A DNA stretch of 64,000 bases from Pseudomonas sp. LFM046 (GTDB lineage: Bacteria; Pseudomonadota; Gammaproteobacteria; Pseudomonadales; Pseudomonadaceae): the NCBI RefSeq assembly GCF_000949385.2, contig NZ_JYKO02000001.1:1-64000 (forward strand), given 5' to 3'. The notes beneath the pieces are model-generated. The model did not search any database. It was not told where the DNA came from and saw only the letters and a list, made by a program, of their open reading frames with translations. The position numbers and the translations under genes are program-made. Below are positions 35,581 through 45,526 of this stretch, piece after piece. Position 1 is the first letter of the stretch. Every line of letters starts with the position of its first letter.

Positions 35581-37485
35581 TCAGGCGGCGACCCAGAGGC
35601 GTTCCACGTCAGCCGCCGGCAGCGGGCGGCTGAACAGGTAGCCCTGGCCGTAGTCGCAACCCAGTTCGCGGAGGAAGTCGGCCTGGGCATCGCCCTCGAT
35701 GCCCTCGGCCAGCACGCTGAGCCCAAGGCTGTGGCCCAGGGCGGTAACGGCGTGGGCAATGGCGATGTCGTTCTGGTCGGCCGGCAGGCCGCGCACGAAG
35801 CTCTGGTCGATCTTCAGCTTGTGCACGGGCAGGCGCTTGAGGCGCTGGAGGGAGGAGTAGCCCGTGCCGAAATCGTCGATGGCCAGGCGGACGCCCAGGT
35901 CGCGCAGGCGTGTGAGCAGGCCTTCGGCGGAGTCCGGATCTTCCATCACCGCGCTCTCGGTGATTTCCAGTTCCAGGTAGTGCGGCGCGAGACCGGTGTC
36001 GGCCAGCACCCGGGCCACTTCGGCATCCAGCTCGGCGCGGCGGAACTGTCGGCACGACAGGTTGACCGCCACGAAGACCAGGTCCCGTCCCTGCTCCAGC
36101 CAGCGCTGCATCTGGCGGCAGGCCTGCTCCAGGACCCAGGCGTCGATATGGCCGATCAGTCCGCTTTCCTCGGCCACCGGAATGAACTCGCCCGGGGGCA
36201 CCAGGCCGCGCTCGGGGTGCTCCCAGCGCACCAGGGCCTCGAAGCCGATCAGGCGGCTGTCGGCCAGGCGCTGGATGGGCTGGTAGTGAACCCGCAGCTG
36301 GCCCTGCTCCAGGGCGCGGCGCAGGGCGCCGACCAGCTCGACGCGCTGGTGCGCCTGCTCGGTCAGTTCCTGGCTGTAGAAGGCATAGGAATCGCGACCG
36401 GTACTCTTCGCCTTGAAGAGCGCCGAGTCGGCATTGCGCATCACCTGCTCGACGCTGTCGTCGCCGTCCGGGAAGAGGCTGATGCCCAGGCTGGTGCTGA
36501 TGAACAGGTCGTGCCCGCCCAGGCGGAATGGGGTGCAGAGTTCGGCGCGGATGCGTTCGGCCAGGGCCGCTGCCTGGTCGGGGTGGGGGCAGTTGTCCCA
36601 GAGCAGGCCGAATTCGTCGCCGCCCAGACGCGCCAGGGTCATGCCGCCTTCCAGCAGCGCCTGCAGGCGTGTGCCGACCATTTTCAGCAGCAGGTCGCCC
36701 TGGGACGGGCCGAGGCTTTCATTGATGTGCTTGAAGTGGTCCAGGTCGAGCAGCAGGACCGCGCCGTGCTGCCGTTCGCGACGCGTGCGCTCCAGCACCT
36801 GCTCGACACGCTCGGTGAAGAGCAGGCGGTTGGGCAGGTTGGTCAGCGGGTCGTGGTGGGCGAGGAAGTCCAGCTCGCGCTGGGAACGCTTGATCGCGCT
36901 GATATCGGAGAACACCGCCACGTAGTGGGTGAGCTGGCCGTCGTCGTCGTGGATGGCGCGGAGGTTCTGCCAGAGCGGGTAGATCTCGCCATTCTTGCGC
37001 CGGTTCCACACTTCGCCGCTCCATTCCCGGCGGTTGTTCAGCGCGTGCCACATGGCCTGGTAGAAGTCCGGAGCGTGGCGGCCGGAACTGAAGATGCGCG
37101 GGTTCTCGCCCAGGACCTCGGCTTCCTCGAAGCCGGTGATGCGGGCGAAGGCGCGGTTGACGTGAACGATGCGGCACTCGGCATCGGTGACCAGCACGCC
37201 TTCCTGGGTGCTGTCGAACACCGCCGCCGCCTGGCGCAGGCTGCTTTCATGGGCGCGACGGGCGTCCAGGTAATGCTTCAGATGGCGCAGGTGCAGGCAG
37301 ACCAGGGAGAACAGCAGGACGCTGGTGACCAGGACGAAGAACAGGCCCTTGGCGGTCTGCAGCTCGTCCAGCAACTCGCGATCACCCACCAGGGCAATCA
37401 GCAGGCGATCGCTGAACAGCACCCAGAGGCTGGCGAGTATGAAATAGGGCAGCACCAGTCGCAGGGCGCTGAACTTGGAACGCAT
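35581..37485 (-). CDS. Membrane PAS-GGDEF-EAL protein (c-di-GMP turnover)
   Basis: The product is 634 residues from the ATG at 37485 (GGAGG eight bases upstream). Two membrane segments occur at about 10-30 and 47-66 with a short periplasmic loop. A PAS domain covers about 85-200. The GGDEF motif is intact at 288-292 (ARLGGDEFGLL) and the EAL motif at 416-418 (IGFEALVRWEHP). Both domains look complete; no RxxD inhibitory site precedes GGDEF. Which activity dominates cannot be read from the sequence. The P. aeruginosa gene in the equivalent place (PA0285, from memory) is a phosphodiesterase. Confidence 0.9.
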   Translation of the reverse strand: MRSKFSALRLVLPYFILASLWVLFSDRLLIALVGDRELLDELQTAKGLFFVLVTSVLLFSLVCLHLRHLKHYLDARRAHESSLRQAAAVFDSTQEGVLVTDAECRIVHVNRAFARITGFEEAEVLGENPRIFSSGRHAPDFYQAMWHALNNRREWSGEVWNRRKNGEIYPLWQNLRAIHDDDGQLTHYVAVFSDISAIKRSQRELDFLAHHDPLTNLPNRLLFTERVEQVLERTRRERQHGAVLLLDLDHFKHINESLGPSQGDLLLKMVGTRLQALLEGGMTLARLGGDEFGLLWDNCPHPDQAAALAERIRAELCTPFRLGGHDLFISTSLGISLFPDGDDSVEQVMRNADSALFKAKSTGRDSYAFYSQELTEQAHQRVELVGALRRALEQGQLRVHYQPIQRLADSRLIGFEALVRWEHPERGLVPPGEFIPVAEESGLIGHIDAWVLEQACRQMQRWLEQGRDLVFVAVNLSCRQFRRAELDAEVARVLADTGLAPHYLELEITESAVMEDPDSAEGLLTRLRDLGVRLAIDDFGTGYSSLQRLKRLPVHKLKIDQSFVRGLPADQNDIAIAHAVTALGHSLGLSVLAEGIEGDAQADFLRELGCDYGQGYLFSRPLPAADVERLWVAA

Positions 37486-37657
37486 GGGCGCAGCCTCCCT
37501 GGCCTGGGTCACACGTGGAGGCGCGCATTATACGGGCAACCGACGATCGGGGGAGTTCTATCTAAAAGACAGGATGGTTTTCTCCGGGGGCAATGTGATA
37601 ATCCGTCGCAGGTTTGTCCTGCAAGCCCCGTTCACATTTCCCGAGGCAACACCATCC

Positions 37658-38842
37658 ATGTGGTACAACGGATTTCTCGACCTGTCGCTGTGGCAACTGG
37701 TGGCGGTCACCCTGGTGCTGACCCACATCACCATCGTCAGCGTCACCGTCTATCTGCACCGCTATTCGGCGCACCGCTCCCTGGAGCTGCATCCGGCGCT
37801 CAAGCATTTCTTCCGCTTCTGGCTGTGGATGACCACCGCCATGAACACCCGCGAGTGGACCGCCATCCACCGCAAGCACCACGCCAAGTGCGAAACCGTC
37901 GACGACCCGCACAGCCCGGTCATCAAGGGCCTGTGGACCGTCCTGCGCAAGGGCGCCGAGCTCTACCAGGAAGAGGCGAAGAACGAGGACACCCTGCGCA
38001 TCTATGGCAAGAACTGCCCGGATGACTGGATGGAGCGCAACGTCTACAGCCGCTTCCCCATTGGTGGCGTGGTACTGATGGCGCTGATCGACCTGGCCCT
38101 GTTCGGTGCCGCTGGCATCACCATCTGGGCCGTGCAGATGGCCTGGATTCCCGTCTGGGCCGCCGGCGTGATCAATGGCCTGGGCCACGCCATCGGTTAC
38201 CGCAACTTCGAATGCCGCGACGCCGCCACCAACCTGGTGCCCTGGGGCATCCTCATCGGCGGCGAAGAGCTGCACAACAACCATCACACCTACCCCAACT
38301 CCGCCAAGCTCTCGGTGAAGAAGTGGGAGTTCGACATGGGCTGGGCGTGGATCAAGCTGTTCAGCTGCTTTGGCCTGGCCAAGGTGCAGCGCGTGGCGCC
38401 CATCGCCCACCGCGTCGAAGGCAAGGGCAACCTGGACATGGACACCGCCATGGCCATCCTCAACAACCGTTTCCAGATCATGGCCCAGTACCGCAAGCTG
38501 GTGATCGGCCCGCTGGTGAAGCAGGAACTGGCCAAGGCCGACGAGTCGGTGCGTCACCTGTTCCGCCGCGCCAAGCGCCTGCTGTCCCGCGAGACCAGCC
38601 TGCTCGACGAAGGCCACCAGGCGCGCATCGCCGCCATGCTGGAGCAGAGCCAGGCCCTCAAGGTGATCTACGAGAAGCGCCTGGCGCTGCAGCAGATCTG
38701 GGTCAAGACCAGCGCCAATGGCCACGACATGCTCGAAGCCATGAAGCAATGGGTGCACGAGGCCGAGGCCAGTGGAATCCAGTCCCTGCGCGACTTCGCC
38801 GAACAGCTGAAGACCTACTCCCTGCGTCCGGCTTCTGCCTGA
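37658..38842 (+). CDS. desA: Delta-9 acyl-lipid desaturase DesA
   Basis: The product is 394 residues. Three His boxes of the acyl desaturase family are present: HRYSAH (34-39), HRKHH (71-75) and HNNHH (206-210). Membrane segments flank them. A C-terminal helical extension of about 120 residues follows, as in pseudomonad DesA. It should introduce a double bond into phospholipid acyl chains. It is transcribed divergently from the GGDEF-EAL gene and closed by a strong terminator. Confidence 0.9.
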   Translation: MWYNGFLDLSLWQLVAVTLVLTHITIVSVTVYLHRYSAHRSLELHPALKHFFRFWLWMTTAMNTREWTAIHRKHHAKCETVDDPHSPVIKGLWTVLRKGAELYQEEAKNEDTLRIYGKNCPDDWMERNVYSRFPIGGVVLMALIDLALFGAAGITIWAVQMAWIPVWAAGVINGLGHAIGYRNFECRDAATNLVPWGILIGGEELHNNHHTYPNSAKLSVKKWEFDMGWAWIKLFSCFGLAKVQRVAPIAHRVEGKGNLDMDTAMAILNNRFQIMAQYRKLVIGPLVKQELAKADESVRHLFRRAKRLLSRETSLLDEGHQARIAAMLEQSQALKVIYEKRLALQQIWVKTSANGHDMLEAMKQWVHEAEASGIQSLRDFAEQLKTYSLRPASA

Positions 38843-38858
38843 CACTGGAAGTGCCCAT

Positions 38859-38889
38859 GAAAAGGCCGGCAGAGATGCCGGCCTTTTTT
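38859..38889 (+). terminator. desA terminator
   Basis: AAAGGCCGGCA-GAGA-TGCCGGCCTTTTTTT is a clear Rho-independent terminator 17 bp after the desA stop. Confidence 0.92.
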
Positions 38890-38956
38890 TGTTCAAGCGA
38901 AGGATTCATCCGTCGATTCGGCGGGGTTTCTCGGGGGCAGCCTGCGCTGCCCTTCG

Positions 38957-39022
38957 CGATTGAAATCGCTCCTACAGGTCGAGAAGGGATGTCGGCTCTT
39001 GGAGGAGCGAATTAATTCGCGA
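38957..39022. repeat. REP-type elements between desA and the porin gene
   Basis: GCGATTGAAATCGCTCCTACA at 38957-38977 and GGAGGAGCGAATTAATTCGCG at 39001-39021 are two diverged members of the dispersed family, in inverted orientation. Confidence 0.7.
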
Positions 39023-39041
39023 AAGCGGAGCGAGCCGAGCC

Positions 39042-40370
39042 TCAGAACACCTCGATCGGGTAGTCCACGATCAGGCGCAGTTCGTCCACGTCGTTATCCA
39101 CGGCGCTGTAACCGTTGCCGCCGCGATGGTTGGCCCAGCGGGCGCGCAGGGCGAGGTCCTTGGCCGCGCCTTCCTGCACCACATAGCGAATGTCCAGATC
39201 GCGTTCCCAATGCTTGGCGTGCTTGCCGTCTGCGCTGAACAGATAGCCGTAGCCGGGGCTGTTCGGATCGACCTTGGTCAGGTCCAGTTCGCCGCGGGAG
39301 TAGGCCGCCAGGGCGCTCAGGCCGGGAATACCGAGGCCGGCGAAGTCGTAGGCGTATTGCAGCTTCCAGGATTCCTCGTTGGGACCGTTGAAGTCCGAGT
39401 ACTGCTGCGAGTTGTCCAGGTAGATGCTGTCGCCCTGGTTGATGTAGTCGAACGGCGTGTTGCCATTGACCTTCTGGTACACCGTCGTGAGCGTGTGGTG
39501 GCCGATACCCACGGCGAAGTGCGCGCTGTAGGTGTTGTTGTCGATCTCGCCAAGCAGTGCGCTGCCGGTGTCCTGGGTGCGGTAGTAGTTGATGCCGGGG
39601 TTCAGGCTGACCAGGTCGTTGAGCTGCCAGGTGTAGTCCAGGTTGGCGTAGTACTGCTTCCATACGTCCTGCAGTTCGGCGGCGTAGAGGCTGCTGGACA
39701 GACCTTCCACGCCGGTCCAGGTGCCGCCCAGCCAGCTGATGTGGTGGCTCTTGCGATCATCCGGGAAGACGCCGTAGGAGCTGTCGATGCGCCGGTGACC
39801 GCTCTGGTTGTAGAGCTTGGTGAAGCTCACCTGGCCGCCTTCCAGACGCAGGTCCCGGACGCTCTGGTTGACCAGGCTCACGCCACGGAAGGTCTGCGGC
39901 AGCATGCGGGTGGTGCCGCCGGCGATCACCGGGTTGTTGATGAACTGGTCGCCGAGCTTCAGCTCGCTATCGAAGCCGCGCAGCTTGAGCGCCGCCCCGC
40001 CGCTGGAGAAGTCGTCCGGAGCCTTGCCGAATTTCAGGCCGGGTTTGTCCGGCGCGGTGGTCGGGAGAATCGAGGAGCCGCCGGTACCACCGCCGCCATC
40101 CAGCTTCAGGCCGAGCATGCCGTAGGCGTCCACGCCGACGCCGATGGGGCCCTGGGTGTAGCCCGAGTTGAACAGCCCAATGAAGCCCTGCCCCCATTCC
40201 TGGCTGTTCTGGGTGCCGGCGTCGCGACGGTCGCGGTTGAAGTAGTAGTTGCGGGTCTGGAGGGTCAGGTGGGAACCCTCGACGAAGCCTTCGTCGGCGG
40301 CTTCTTCGGCGTGCGCGCTGGCGGCCAGCAGCGCCAGCGCCAGAGGGGTCATCAGGTACTTGGCGTTCAC
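39042..40370 (-). CDS. OprD-family outer-membrane porin
   Basis: The product is 442 residues. A signal peptide ([16 protein letters not shown]) is followed by the OprD-family start [20 protein letters not shown] and [25 protein letters not shown]. Many alternating strands follow to a terminal Phe (YPIEVF). The family forms substrate-specific channels for amino acids or carboxylates. By position relative to desA it could be the OprE-like member, but the sequence alone does not settle this. Confidence 0.9.
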   Translation of the reverse strand: MNAKYLMTPLALALLAASAHAEEAADEGFVEGSHLTLQTRNYYFNRDRRDAGTQNSQEWGQGFIGLFNSGYTQGPIGVGVDAYGMLGLKLDGGGGTGGSSILPTTAPDKPGLKFGKAPDDFSSGGAALKLRGFDSELKLGDQFINNPVIAGGTTRMLPQTFRGVSLVNQSVRDLRLEGGQVSFTKLYNQSGHRRIDSSYGVFPDDRKSHHISWLGGTWTGVEGLSSSLYAAELQDVWKQYYANLDYTWQLNDLVSLNPGINYYRTQDTGSALLGEIDNNTYSAHFAVGIGHHTLTTVYQKVNGNTPFDYINQGDSIYLDNSQQYSDFNGPNEESWKLQYAYDFAGLGIPGLSALAAYSRGELDLTKVDPNSPGYGYLFSADGKHAKHWERDLDIRYVVQEGAAKDLALRARWANHRGGNGYSAVDNDVDELRLIVDYPIEVF

Positions 40371-40483
40371 GTGGTGTTCCTTGTCGTTATGGCAGTGCGA
40401 AGAGCGGAAAGCGGCACGGCGGCCTCGGCTGGGCGGCTTGGCCGGTGGAGCCTCAGTCTCCTGGTGTTTGCTGGGGACAGCGC

Positions 40484-40512
40484 AAAAAAAGGCCGCTCAT
40501 CGTGAGCGGCCT
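40484..40512 (-). terminator. Terminator of the small exported-protein gene
   Basis: On the minus strand AGGCCGCTCA-CGA-TGAGCGGCCT is followed by TTTTT. It lies 70 bp after the small gene at 40583 and before the porin gene. Confidence 0.88.
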
Positions 40513-40582
40513 GAACAGGACGTCGATATAGGAGCTGTCACGCATCAACGTCAGGAGGTGGAGAAAACGAGGGGGGGAGGAC

Positions 40583-40789
40583 TCAGCTGTCCTGGGCGTC
40601 GTCGGCCTGCTGCTGTCGCTGCGCGGCGCGCTGCTCGGCAGCGGCCTTCTGCTGGGCGGCCTCGGCGCGCTGCTCGGCCAGAGCTGCGTTACGCGCAACA
40701 AAGGTGCCGGATTCGCTGGCCAGGGTCAGTTGCGAGAAAAACAGGGAAAATACGGCGAAAACAGCGGTAAAAATCAGATTACGTTGCAT
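40583..40789 (-). CDS. Small exported coiled-coil protein, 68 aa
   Basis: The product has a signal peptide (LIFTAVFAVFSLFFSQLTLA then SE) and a mature part of about 44 residues dominated by Ala, Gln, Glu and Arg (AALAEQRAEAAQQKAAAEQR), a probable short coiled coil. No lipobox is present. It has its own terminator. Function unknown; a periplasmic structural or chaperone-like role would be a guess. Confidence 0.75.
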   Translation of the reverse strand: MQRNLIFTAVFAVFSLFFSQLTLASESGTFVARNAALAEQRAEAAQQKAAAEQRAAQRQQQADDAQDS

Positions 40790-40878
40790 ATCTTGAACCT
40801 CTCAGATGGTTTCTTGCGAAACATGGCGCCATCTTAGGGAGGTCAGGAAAGGCGAAAAATAGCGGTTTGAGTGAAGAA

Positions 40879-41844
40879 CTATTTCTCTCTGCGCAACAAT
40901 TTGGAATTGATTGCCCAGTGCTTCGGATCTTCCAGCTGGGTCTCGTCCTGGTTCAGCAGCGGCGGCAGCTCGGCCTTGAGGAACTCCACCCAGGTCTTGA
41001 TCTTGGCGTCGAGGAAGCGCCGCGAAGGGTAGATCGCGTAGATGTTGCGCTCGCGCAGGCGGTACTCGGGCAGCAGCCGCAGCAGCTTGCCGTCGCGCAC
41101 GGGCGGGCAGGCGACGAAGGAGGGGAGCAGGCAGACGCCCATGCCGGCCTGGGCCGCCTTGGCCAGGGATTCGGCGACGTTCACCTGGAAGCTTTCGGCG
41201 GGCAGCACGTTGAATTCGCCGTGCTCGCCGTTGAACACCCAGCTGTCCTCGTAGAGCGGGTCCAGCAAGCGCAGGTAGCGATGCTGCTGGAGGTCCGCCG
41301 GCCCCAGGGGCACGCCATGCTTCTTCAGGTAGCCGGGGGCGGCGCAGAGCACGCTGAACATCGGGCCCAGCACCTGGGCCACCATCTGCGAGTCGGGCAG
41401 TTCGCGGGCGAAGGTGATGATGACGTCGTGGCCGTCTTCCAGCAGGTCGGGGGTGCGCTGGGACAGGGTCAGCTCCACCACCACTTCCGGGTACAGCTCG
41501 GTGTAGCGCGCCACCAGGGGGGTGAGGTGCTGCAGGCCGAGGCCGGTCATGGTGTGCACGCGCAGGCGGCCGTGGGGCTTGAGGTGGGCGCCGCGGGCCT
41601 CGGCGGCGGCTTCGTCCACTTCGCCGAGGATCTGCCGGCAACGCTGCAAGTAGCGCTCGCCCACTTCGGTCAGTGCCAGACGGCGGGTGGTGCGATGCAG
41701 CAGGCGGGCCTGGAGCTGCTGCTCCAGTTCCGACACCAGGCGTGACACCTGGGCGGTGGACAGGTCCATGGCCTGGGCGGCGGCGGTGAAACTTCCGGTG
41801 TCTATCACCCGCACGAATACCCGCATGCTGTGGAGCGTGTCCAT
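40879..41844 (-). CDS. LysR-family regulator
   Basis: The product is 321 residues from the ATG at 41844 (AAGGGGT upstream). The HTH is typical: MRVFVRVIDTGSFTAAAQAM, LSTAQVSRLVSELEQQLQAR. The effector domain begins at GRLRVHTMTGLGLQHL. It is divergent from the HlyD-DUF2955 efflux pair across about 150 bp and probably regulates it, in the manner of AaeR-type regulators of aromatic-acid efflux. Confidence 0.9.
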   Translation of the reverse strand: MDTLHSMRVFVRVIDTGSFTAAAQAMDLSTAQVSRLVSELEQQLQARLLHRTTRRLALTEVGERYLQRCRQILGEVDEAAAEARGAHLKPHGRLRVHTMTGLGLQHLTPLVARYTELYPEVVVELTLSQRTPDLLEDGHDVIITFARELPDSQMVAQVLGPMFSVLCAAPGYLKKHGVPLGPADLQQHRYLRLLDPLYEDSWVFNGEHGEFNVLPAESFQVNVAESLAKAAQAGMGVCLLPSFVACPPVRDGKLLRLLPEYRLRERNIYAIYPSRRFLDAKIKTWVEFLKAELPPLLNQDETQLEDPKHWAINSKLLRREK

Positions 41845-41995
41845 TGTTACCCCTTGTGTAAGGCTGATTCTCGATTTCAGCAGATTATCGACGAAATTTC
41901 CGAAAATATACTTTCCCCCATGAGCGGCATTGGCCGAGGGCTGGCCGTTCACGTCTTTCCCGCCCGCGTTTTCAGCGGGCCCCTTCGAGGTTCGC

Positions 41996-43057
41996 ATGAC
42001 TCCGGATCAGAGATTCGCCCGCCGGGTCCAGGTGGCCGTCGCCCTGTTCGTCCTGCTGTTCGCCTATTTCCTTGCGGCGGACCTGTGGATGCCCATCACG
42101 CCCCAGGCGCAGCTGACCCGCCCGGTGCTGCGCATCGCCCCGCGGGTGGATGGCCAGGTGCTGGAGGTGGCCGTGGCCAACAACCAGCACGTCGAGGCTG
42201 GCCAGTTGTTGTTCCGCCTCGATCCGCAACCCTTCCGCCTCGCCGTCAGCGCCGCTGAGCTGGCGCTGGAACAGGCCGGGCAGGACAACCGCCAGCTCGA
42301 CGCCGCGATTGCCGCCGCCCGTGCCGACCAGACAGCCGCCCAGGCCTCGGCCAGCGAGTTGCAACGCGAGGCTGCGCGCCTCGGCCGCCTGGTGCAGAGC
42401 CAGCATGTGTCGCGCCAGCTCTTCGAGCAGACCGAGGCCCAGCGCCAGGCCGCCGAGGCCAAGCTGGCCGCCGCGGGTGCGCGCATTCGTGAACTGAGCG
42501 CCCAGCGTGGTGCTGCCGGCGAGCACAACCTGCGCTTGCGCCAGGCCCGCAATGCCCTGGAGCAGGCCCGCCTGCAACTGGCATACAGCGAAGTGCGGGC
42601 CGAGCGCGCTGGCGTCCTGAGCAACCTGCAGCTGTCCCCCGGCGCCTTCCTGCACGCCGGCAGCCCGGTGGCGGCGCTGGTGGCGGACGAAGCGGACATC
42701 AGCGCCGATTTCCGCGAGAAGGCCCTGCGCTATGTGCGCCTGGAGGACAGCGCCTCGGTGGTGTTCGACGCCCTGCCCGGACACATCTTCGACGCGACAG
42801 TGACCGCCATCGACGCCGGCGTGAAGGAAGGCCAACTGGACGCCAATGGCGACCTGGCCGCGCCGGCGGTGTCCGACCGCTGGGTGCGCGACGCCCAGCG
42901 CCAGCGCCTGCACGTGAGCCTGACCGAAGCCCTGCCCCACGCACTGCCCAGCGGCGCCAAGGCCACCGTCCAGCTCTACCCGCGCGACTCGCACCTGGCG
43001 GACCTCTGCGGTCGCCTGCAGATCGCGCTGATCAGCCTGCTGCACTATGTCTATTGA
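41996..43057 (+). CDS. HlyD/EmrA-type membrane-fusion protein
   Basis: The product is 353 residues. One N-terminal membrane segment (VAVALFVLLFAYFLAADLW) is followed by the biotinyl-lipoyl-like half VLRIAPRVDGQVLEVAV, a long Ala/Gln/Arg-rich coiled-coil hairpin (about 85-195), and the second lipoyl half. It should bridge the inner-membrane pump to the periplasm. The pump gene follows 15 bp later. Confidence 0.9.
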   Translation: MTPDQRFARRVQVAVALFVLLFAYFLAADLWMPITPQAQLTRPVLRIAPRVDGQVLEVAVANNQHVEAGQLLFRLDPQPFRLAVSAAELALEQAGQDNRQLDAAIAAARADQTAAQASASELQREAARLGRLVQSQHVSRQLFEQTEAQRQAAEAKLAAAGARIRELSAQRGAAGEHNLRLRQARNALEQARLQLAYSEVRAERAGVLSNLQLSPGAFLHAGSPVAALVADEADISADFREKALRYVRLEDSASVVFDALPGHIFDATVTAIDAGVKEGQLDANGDLAAPAVSDRWVRDAQRQRLHVSLTEALPHALPSGAKATVQLYPRDSHLADLCGRLQIALISLLHYVY

Positions 43058-43072
43058 GGGCTGGGTGTACTG

Positions 43073-44101
43073 ATGAGCCGCAGGACAGCGCTGACGGAAA
43101 ACGACCTGCGCCAGTGCCTGCGCCTGGCCGGCGGCGGCACCCTCGGGCTGTTTCTCTGCAAGCTGATGGGCTGGGACAACGGCTCCTTCTTCTGCGTTTA
43201 CCCCATGCTCCTGCTGGGCCTCTCGCCCACCATCAACGCCCATGTGGTGCGGCAGTTCCTGCTGCAGTCGGTGGTGGTCAGTCTTGAAGTGCTGCTGATC
43301 TACGGCCTGTTCGGCGACCGGCCACAGCTGATGGTGCCCCTGGCCTTCCTAGCCTTCCTCTGGCGCTTCCGCCTCATGGCCCAGGGACCGCTGTTCATGT
43401 TCGGCGCCCTCGGCAGCGTGTTCCTCTCCATGCAGCTGCACTTCGCCAGCTACCCGGATACCCACCTCTACGACCTGGTCACCAGCAATCTGGTAGCCGC
43501 CGGGCTGACCGTGCTGATCGCCTGGCTGATGTTCTGGCTGTTCCCCGATGCCGAAGCGCGTCCACCTCGGCCGATGCCGGCCAAGGACCTGCCCAGCCAG
43601 CGTCATGAGGCGGTGCTCGGGGCGACCATCGCGACCCTGTCGTTCATGCTGTTCCAGAGCTTCGACCTGCGGGACTCGCTGTCCGCCCAGGTGGCGTCAA
43701 TCCTGGTGCTGTTCCCCATGCACTGGAACGGCATCCGCTTCGCCGGCCGCATCCGCGCCCTCGGCACGCTGCTCGGCTGCGCCATCGGCCTGGCCTTGCA
43801 ACTGGTGCTCTACAGCCACTACGACGTGCTGCCGCTGGTGACCCTGATGTACTGGACCGCCGCCTTCTGCTGCGCCCGCCTGCACGTGCTGGAGGGCGCC
43901 CAGGGCGTCGGCTTCGGCGCGCTGACCACCCTGGCGATCGTCTTCGGCCAATACCTCACGCCACAGCACGACGTGGTCTACTCCATCGCCTACCGTCTCT
44001 CTTCGGTCTGCGTGGCGGTATTCCTGACCCTGGTGGCGGTCTTTGTCCTGCATCGACTGCTCAACCGCTTCGCTGCCTTCCGTCATGTCAGCCACGCCTG
44101 A
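43073..44101 (+). CDS. DUF2955/FUSC-like inner-membrane efflux protein
   Basis: The product is 342 residues with about ten hydrophobic segments in two blocks separated by a polar loop (ARPPRPMPAKDLPSQRHE). This is the layout of DUF2955 proteins, which accompany HlyD-type partners like the AaeB group. It is probably an export pump for aromatic or other organic acids. It has no ATP-binding motif. No outer-membrane channel gene is adjacent. Confidence 0.87.
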   Translation: MSRRTALTENDLRQCLRLAGGGTLGLFLCKLMGWDNGSFFCVYPMLLLGLSPTINAHVVRQFLLQSVVVSLEVLLIYGLFGDRPQLMVPLAFLAFLWRFRLMAQGPLFMFGALGSVFLSMQLHFASYPDTHLYDLVTSNLVAAGLTVLIAWLMFWLFPDAEARPPRPMPAKDLPSQRHEAVLGATIATLSFMLFQSFDLRDSLSAQVASILVLFPMHWNGIRFAGRIRALGTLLGCAIGLALQLVLYSHYDVLPLVTLMYWTAAFCCARLHVLEGAQGVGFGALTTLAIVFGQYLTPQHDVVYSIAYRLSSVCVAVFLTLVAVFVLHRLLNRFAAFRHVSHA

Positions 44102-44176
44102 CCGTCGGTTCGACGCCACGCTGCACTTTTACCCGCCTAATCTGTCGAAGGCAGGTCCTGTCAAGGTAGTGGCCGA

Positions 44177-45148
44177 ATGGAAACGTCCCTGGAATCCCCG
44201 AGCGAACTGGAAAAACTCACCCTCGCCCTGCTCCACAGCCGCGGCGAGGTGGAACGGCTGCGCGAGCGCGAAGCGATCTACAGCAGCCTGCTGGGCAGCG
44301 TGAATGCTGTGCTCTGGGCCTTCGACTGGGAGGCCCAGGGGGTCATCTATGTCAGCCCCGCCTACGAGACATTGTTCGGCCGCTCCGCCGCCCTGCTGCT
44401 GGCGGACTACAGCGAGTGGCGCAATTGCATCTACCCGGACGACGTGGACTACGCCGCACAGAGCTTCGCCGATGTGCTGGAGAAGGGCGCCATCGAGGCC
44501 CGCGAGTACCGCATCATTCGCGCCGACGGCCAACTGCGCTGGATCAGCGACAAGTGCTTCATCAGCCAGCGCGGTGGGGAGGGGCAGCCGACCATCGTGG
44601 TCGGCATCGCCGAAGACATCACCGAGAAGAAACAGCTGGAAGGCGAGCTGCACCGCCTGGCCACCACCGATGTGCTGACCAAGAGCAGCAACCGCCGGCA
44701 CTTCTTCGAATGCGCCCAGCACGAGTTCGACCTCGCCGTGCAGTACGGCACTCCGCTGGCCTTCATCCTGCTGGACATCGATGACTTCAAGCAGATCAAC
44801 GACACCCACGGCCACCAGGTCGGCGACCAGGTGCTGCAACGCATCGCCCAGTGCGGCGCCAATGCCCTGCGCCGGGGCGATCACTTCGGCCGCATAGGCG
44901 GCGAGGAATTCGCCGCCCTGCTGCCCGGCTGCACACCGGAACTGGCCCGGCAGATCGCCGAGCGCCTGCAACGAGAGGTGCAGCGTCTGAGCGTCACCAT
45001 CGAAGGCCGCACGTTCGGCGTCACCGTCAGCCAGGGCCTGGCGAACCTGCGCGACGACGGCAGCCTCGACAGCCTCTACGCCCGCGCCGATGCGGCCATG
45101 TACAAGGCCAAGCGTGGCGGCAAGAACCAGATTGTCCTGGCGGACTGA
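44177..45148 (+). CDS. PAS-GGDEF diguanylate cyclase
   Basis: The product is 323 residues and soluble. A PAS domain covers about 35-150 (VNAVLWAFDWEAQGVIYVS, then PAC-like VVGIAEDITEKK). The GGDEF domain is intact with GGEEF at 241-245. An inhibitory site RRGD (232-235) sits five residues before it, so product feedback is expected. In P. aeruginosa a cyclase of the same size lies between gpuR and oprE (memory). A short coiled coil at 5-35 may drive dimerisation. Confidence 0.92.
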   Translation: METSLESPSELEKLTLALLHSRGEVERLREREAIYSSLLGSVNAVLWAFDWEAQGVIYVSPAYETLFGRSAALLLADYSEWRNCIYPDDVDYAAQSFADVLEKGAIEAREYRIIRADGQLRWISDKCFISQRGGEGQPTIVVGIAEDITEKKQLEGELHRLATTDVLTKSSNRRHFFECAQHEFDLAVQYGTPLAFILLDIDDFKQINDTHGHQVGDQVLQRIAQCGANALRRGDHFGRIGGEEFAALLPGCTPELARQIAERLQREVQRLSVTIEGRTFGVTVSQGLANLRDDGSLDSLYARADAAMYKAKRGGKNQIVLAD

Positions 45149-45177
45149 GCCGACCGCCGGTTCGGCCGCTATTGAAA

Positions 45178-45525
45178 CTACCAGAAGGTCAGTTCTATCT
45201 GGTTTCTGTATGCCGAGAAGGTCGTGACCATGCAGGCCAACCCTTTGAGTTTGATTGTGCTGCCTGAGAGTTTACCGGCCAGATCCCCAAGTGCTTCTCT
45301 CAGCCACTTTTGATGGGCCCCGATGGCCAGACCGGACGTCACTCCACCGAGTAGACTCAACATATCGCTATTACAGCGGCGATCACTCTCAATGGCCTGT
45401 TGCACTATGTCGACAGTCGCCCCGTTGAACATGCTCTTTTTGGATGAGAAGACTTGCGCATATTTTCCCCAAAGAAGCTCCATGATCAGGTAAAGACTTT
45501 CTTGTTCTGCAGGTGAAAGATGCAT
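45178..45525 (-). CDS. Unknown protein, 115 aa, in a low-GC islet
   Basis: The product is not recognised. It is mostly helical, starting with SPAEQESLYLIMELLWGKYA and ending LACMVTTFSAYRNQIELTFW. No signal peptide is present. Base composition is clearly lower in GC than the neighbours, suggesting transfer. It lies one base after the lipoprotein gene on the same strand, so the two are one transcription unit. An immunity-type or partner role to the lipoprotein is possible but unsupported. Confidence 0.7.
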   Translation of the reverse strand: MHLSPAEQESLYLIMELLWGKYAQVFSSKKSMFNGATVDIVQQAIESDRRCNSDMLSLLGGVTSGLAIGAHQKWLREALGDLAGKLSGSTIKLKGLACMVTTFSAYRNQIELTFW

Positions 45526-45526
45526 G

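Noticed and set aside
35731-38025. A 764-codon plus-strand frame across the GGDEF-EAL gene
   Set aside because: It is a shadow of the minus-strand gene and runs into desA out of frame.
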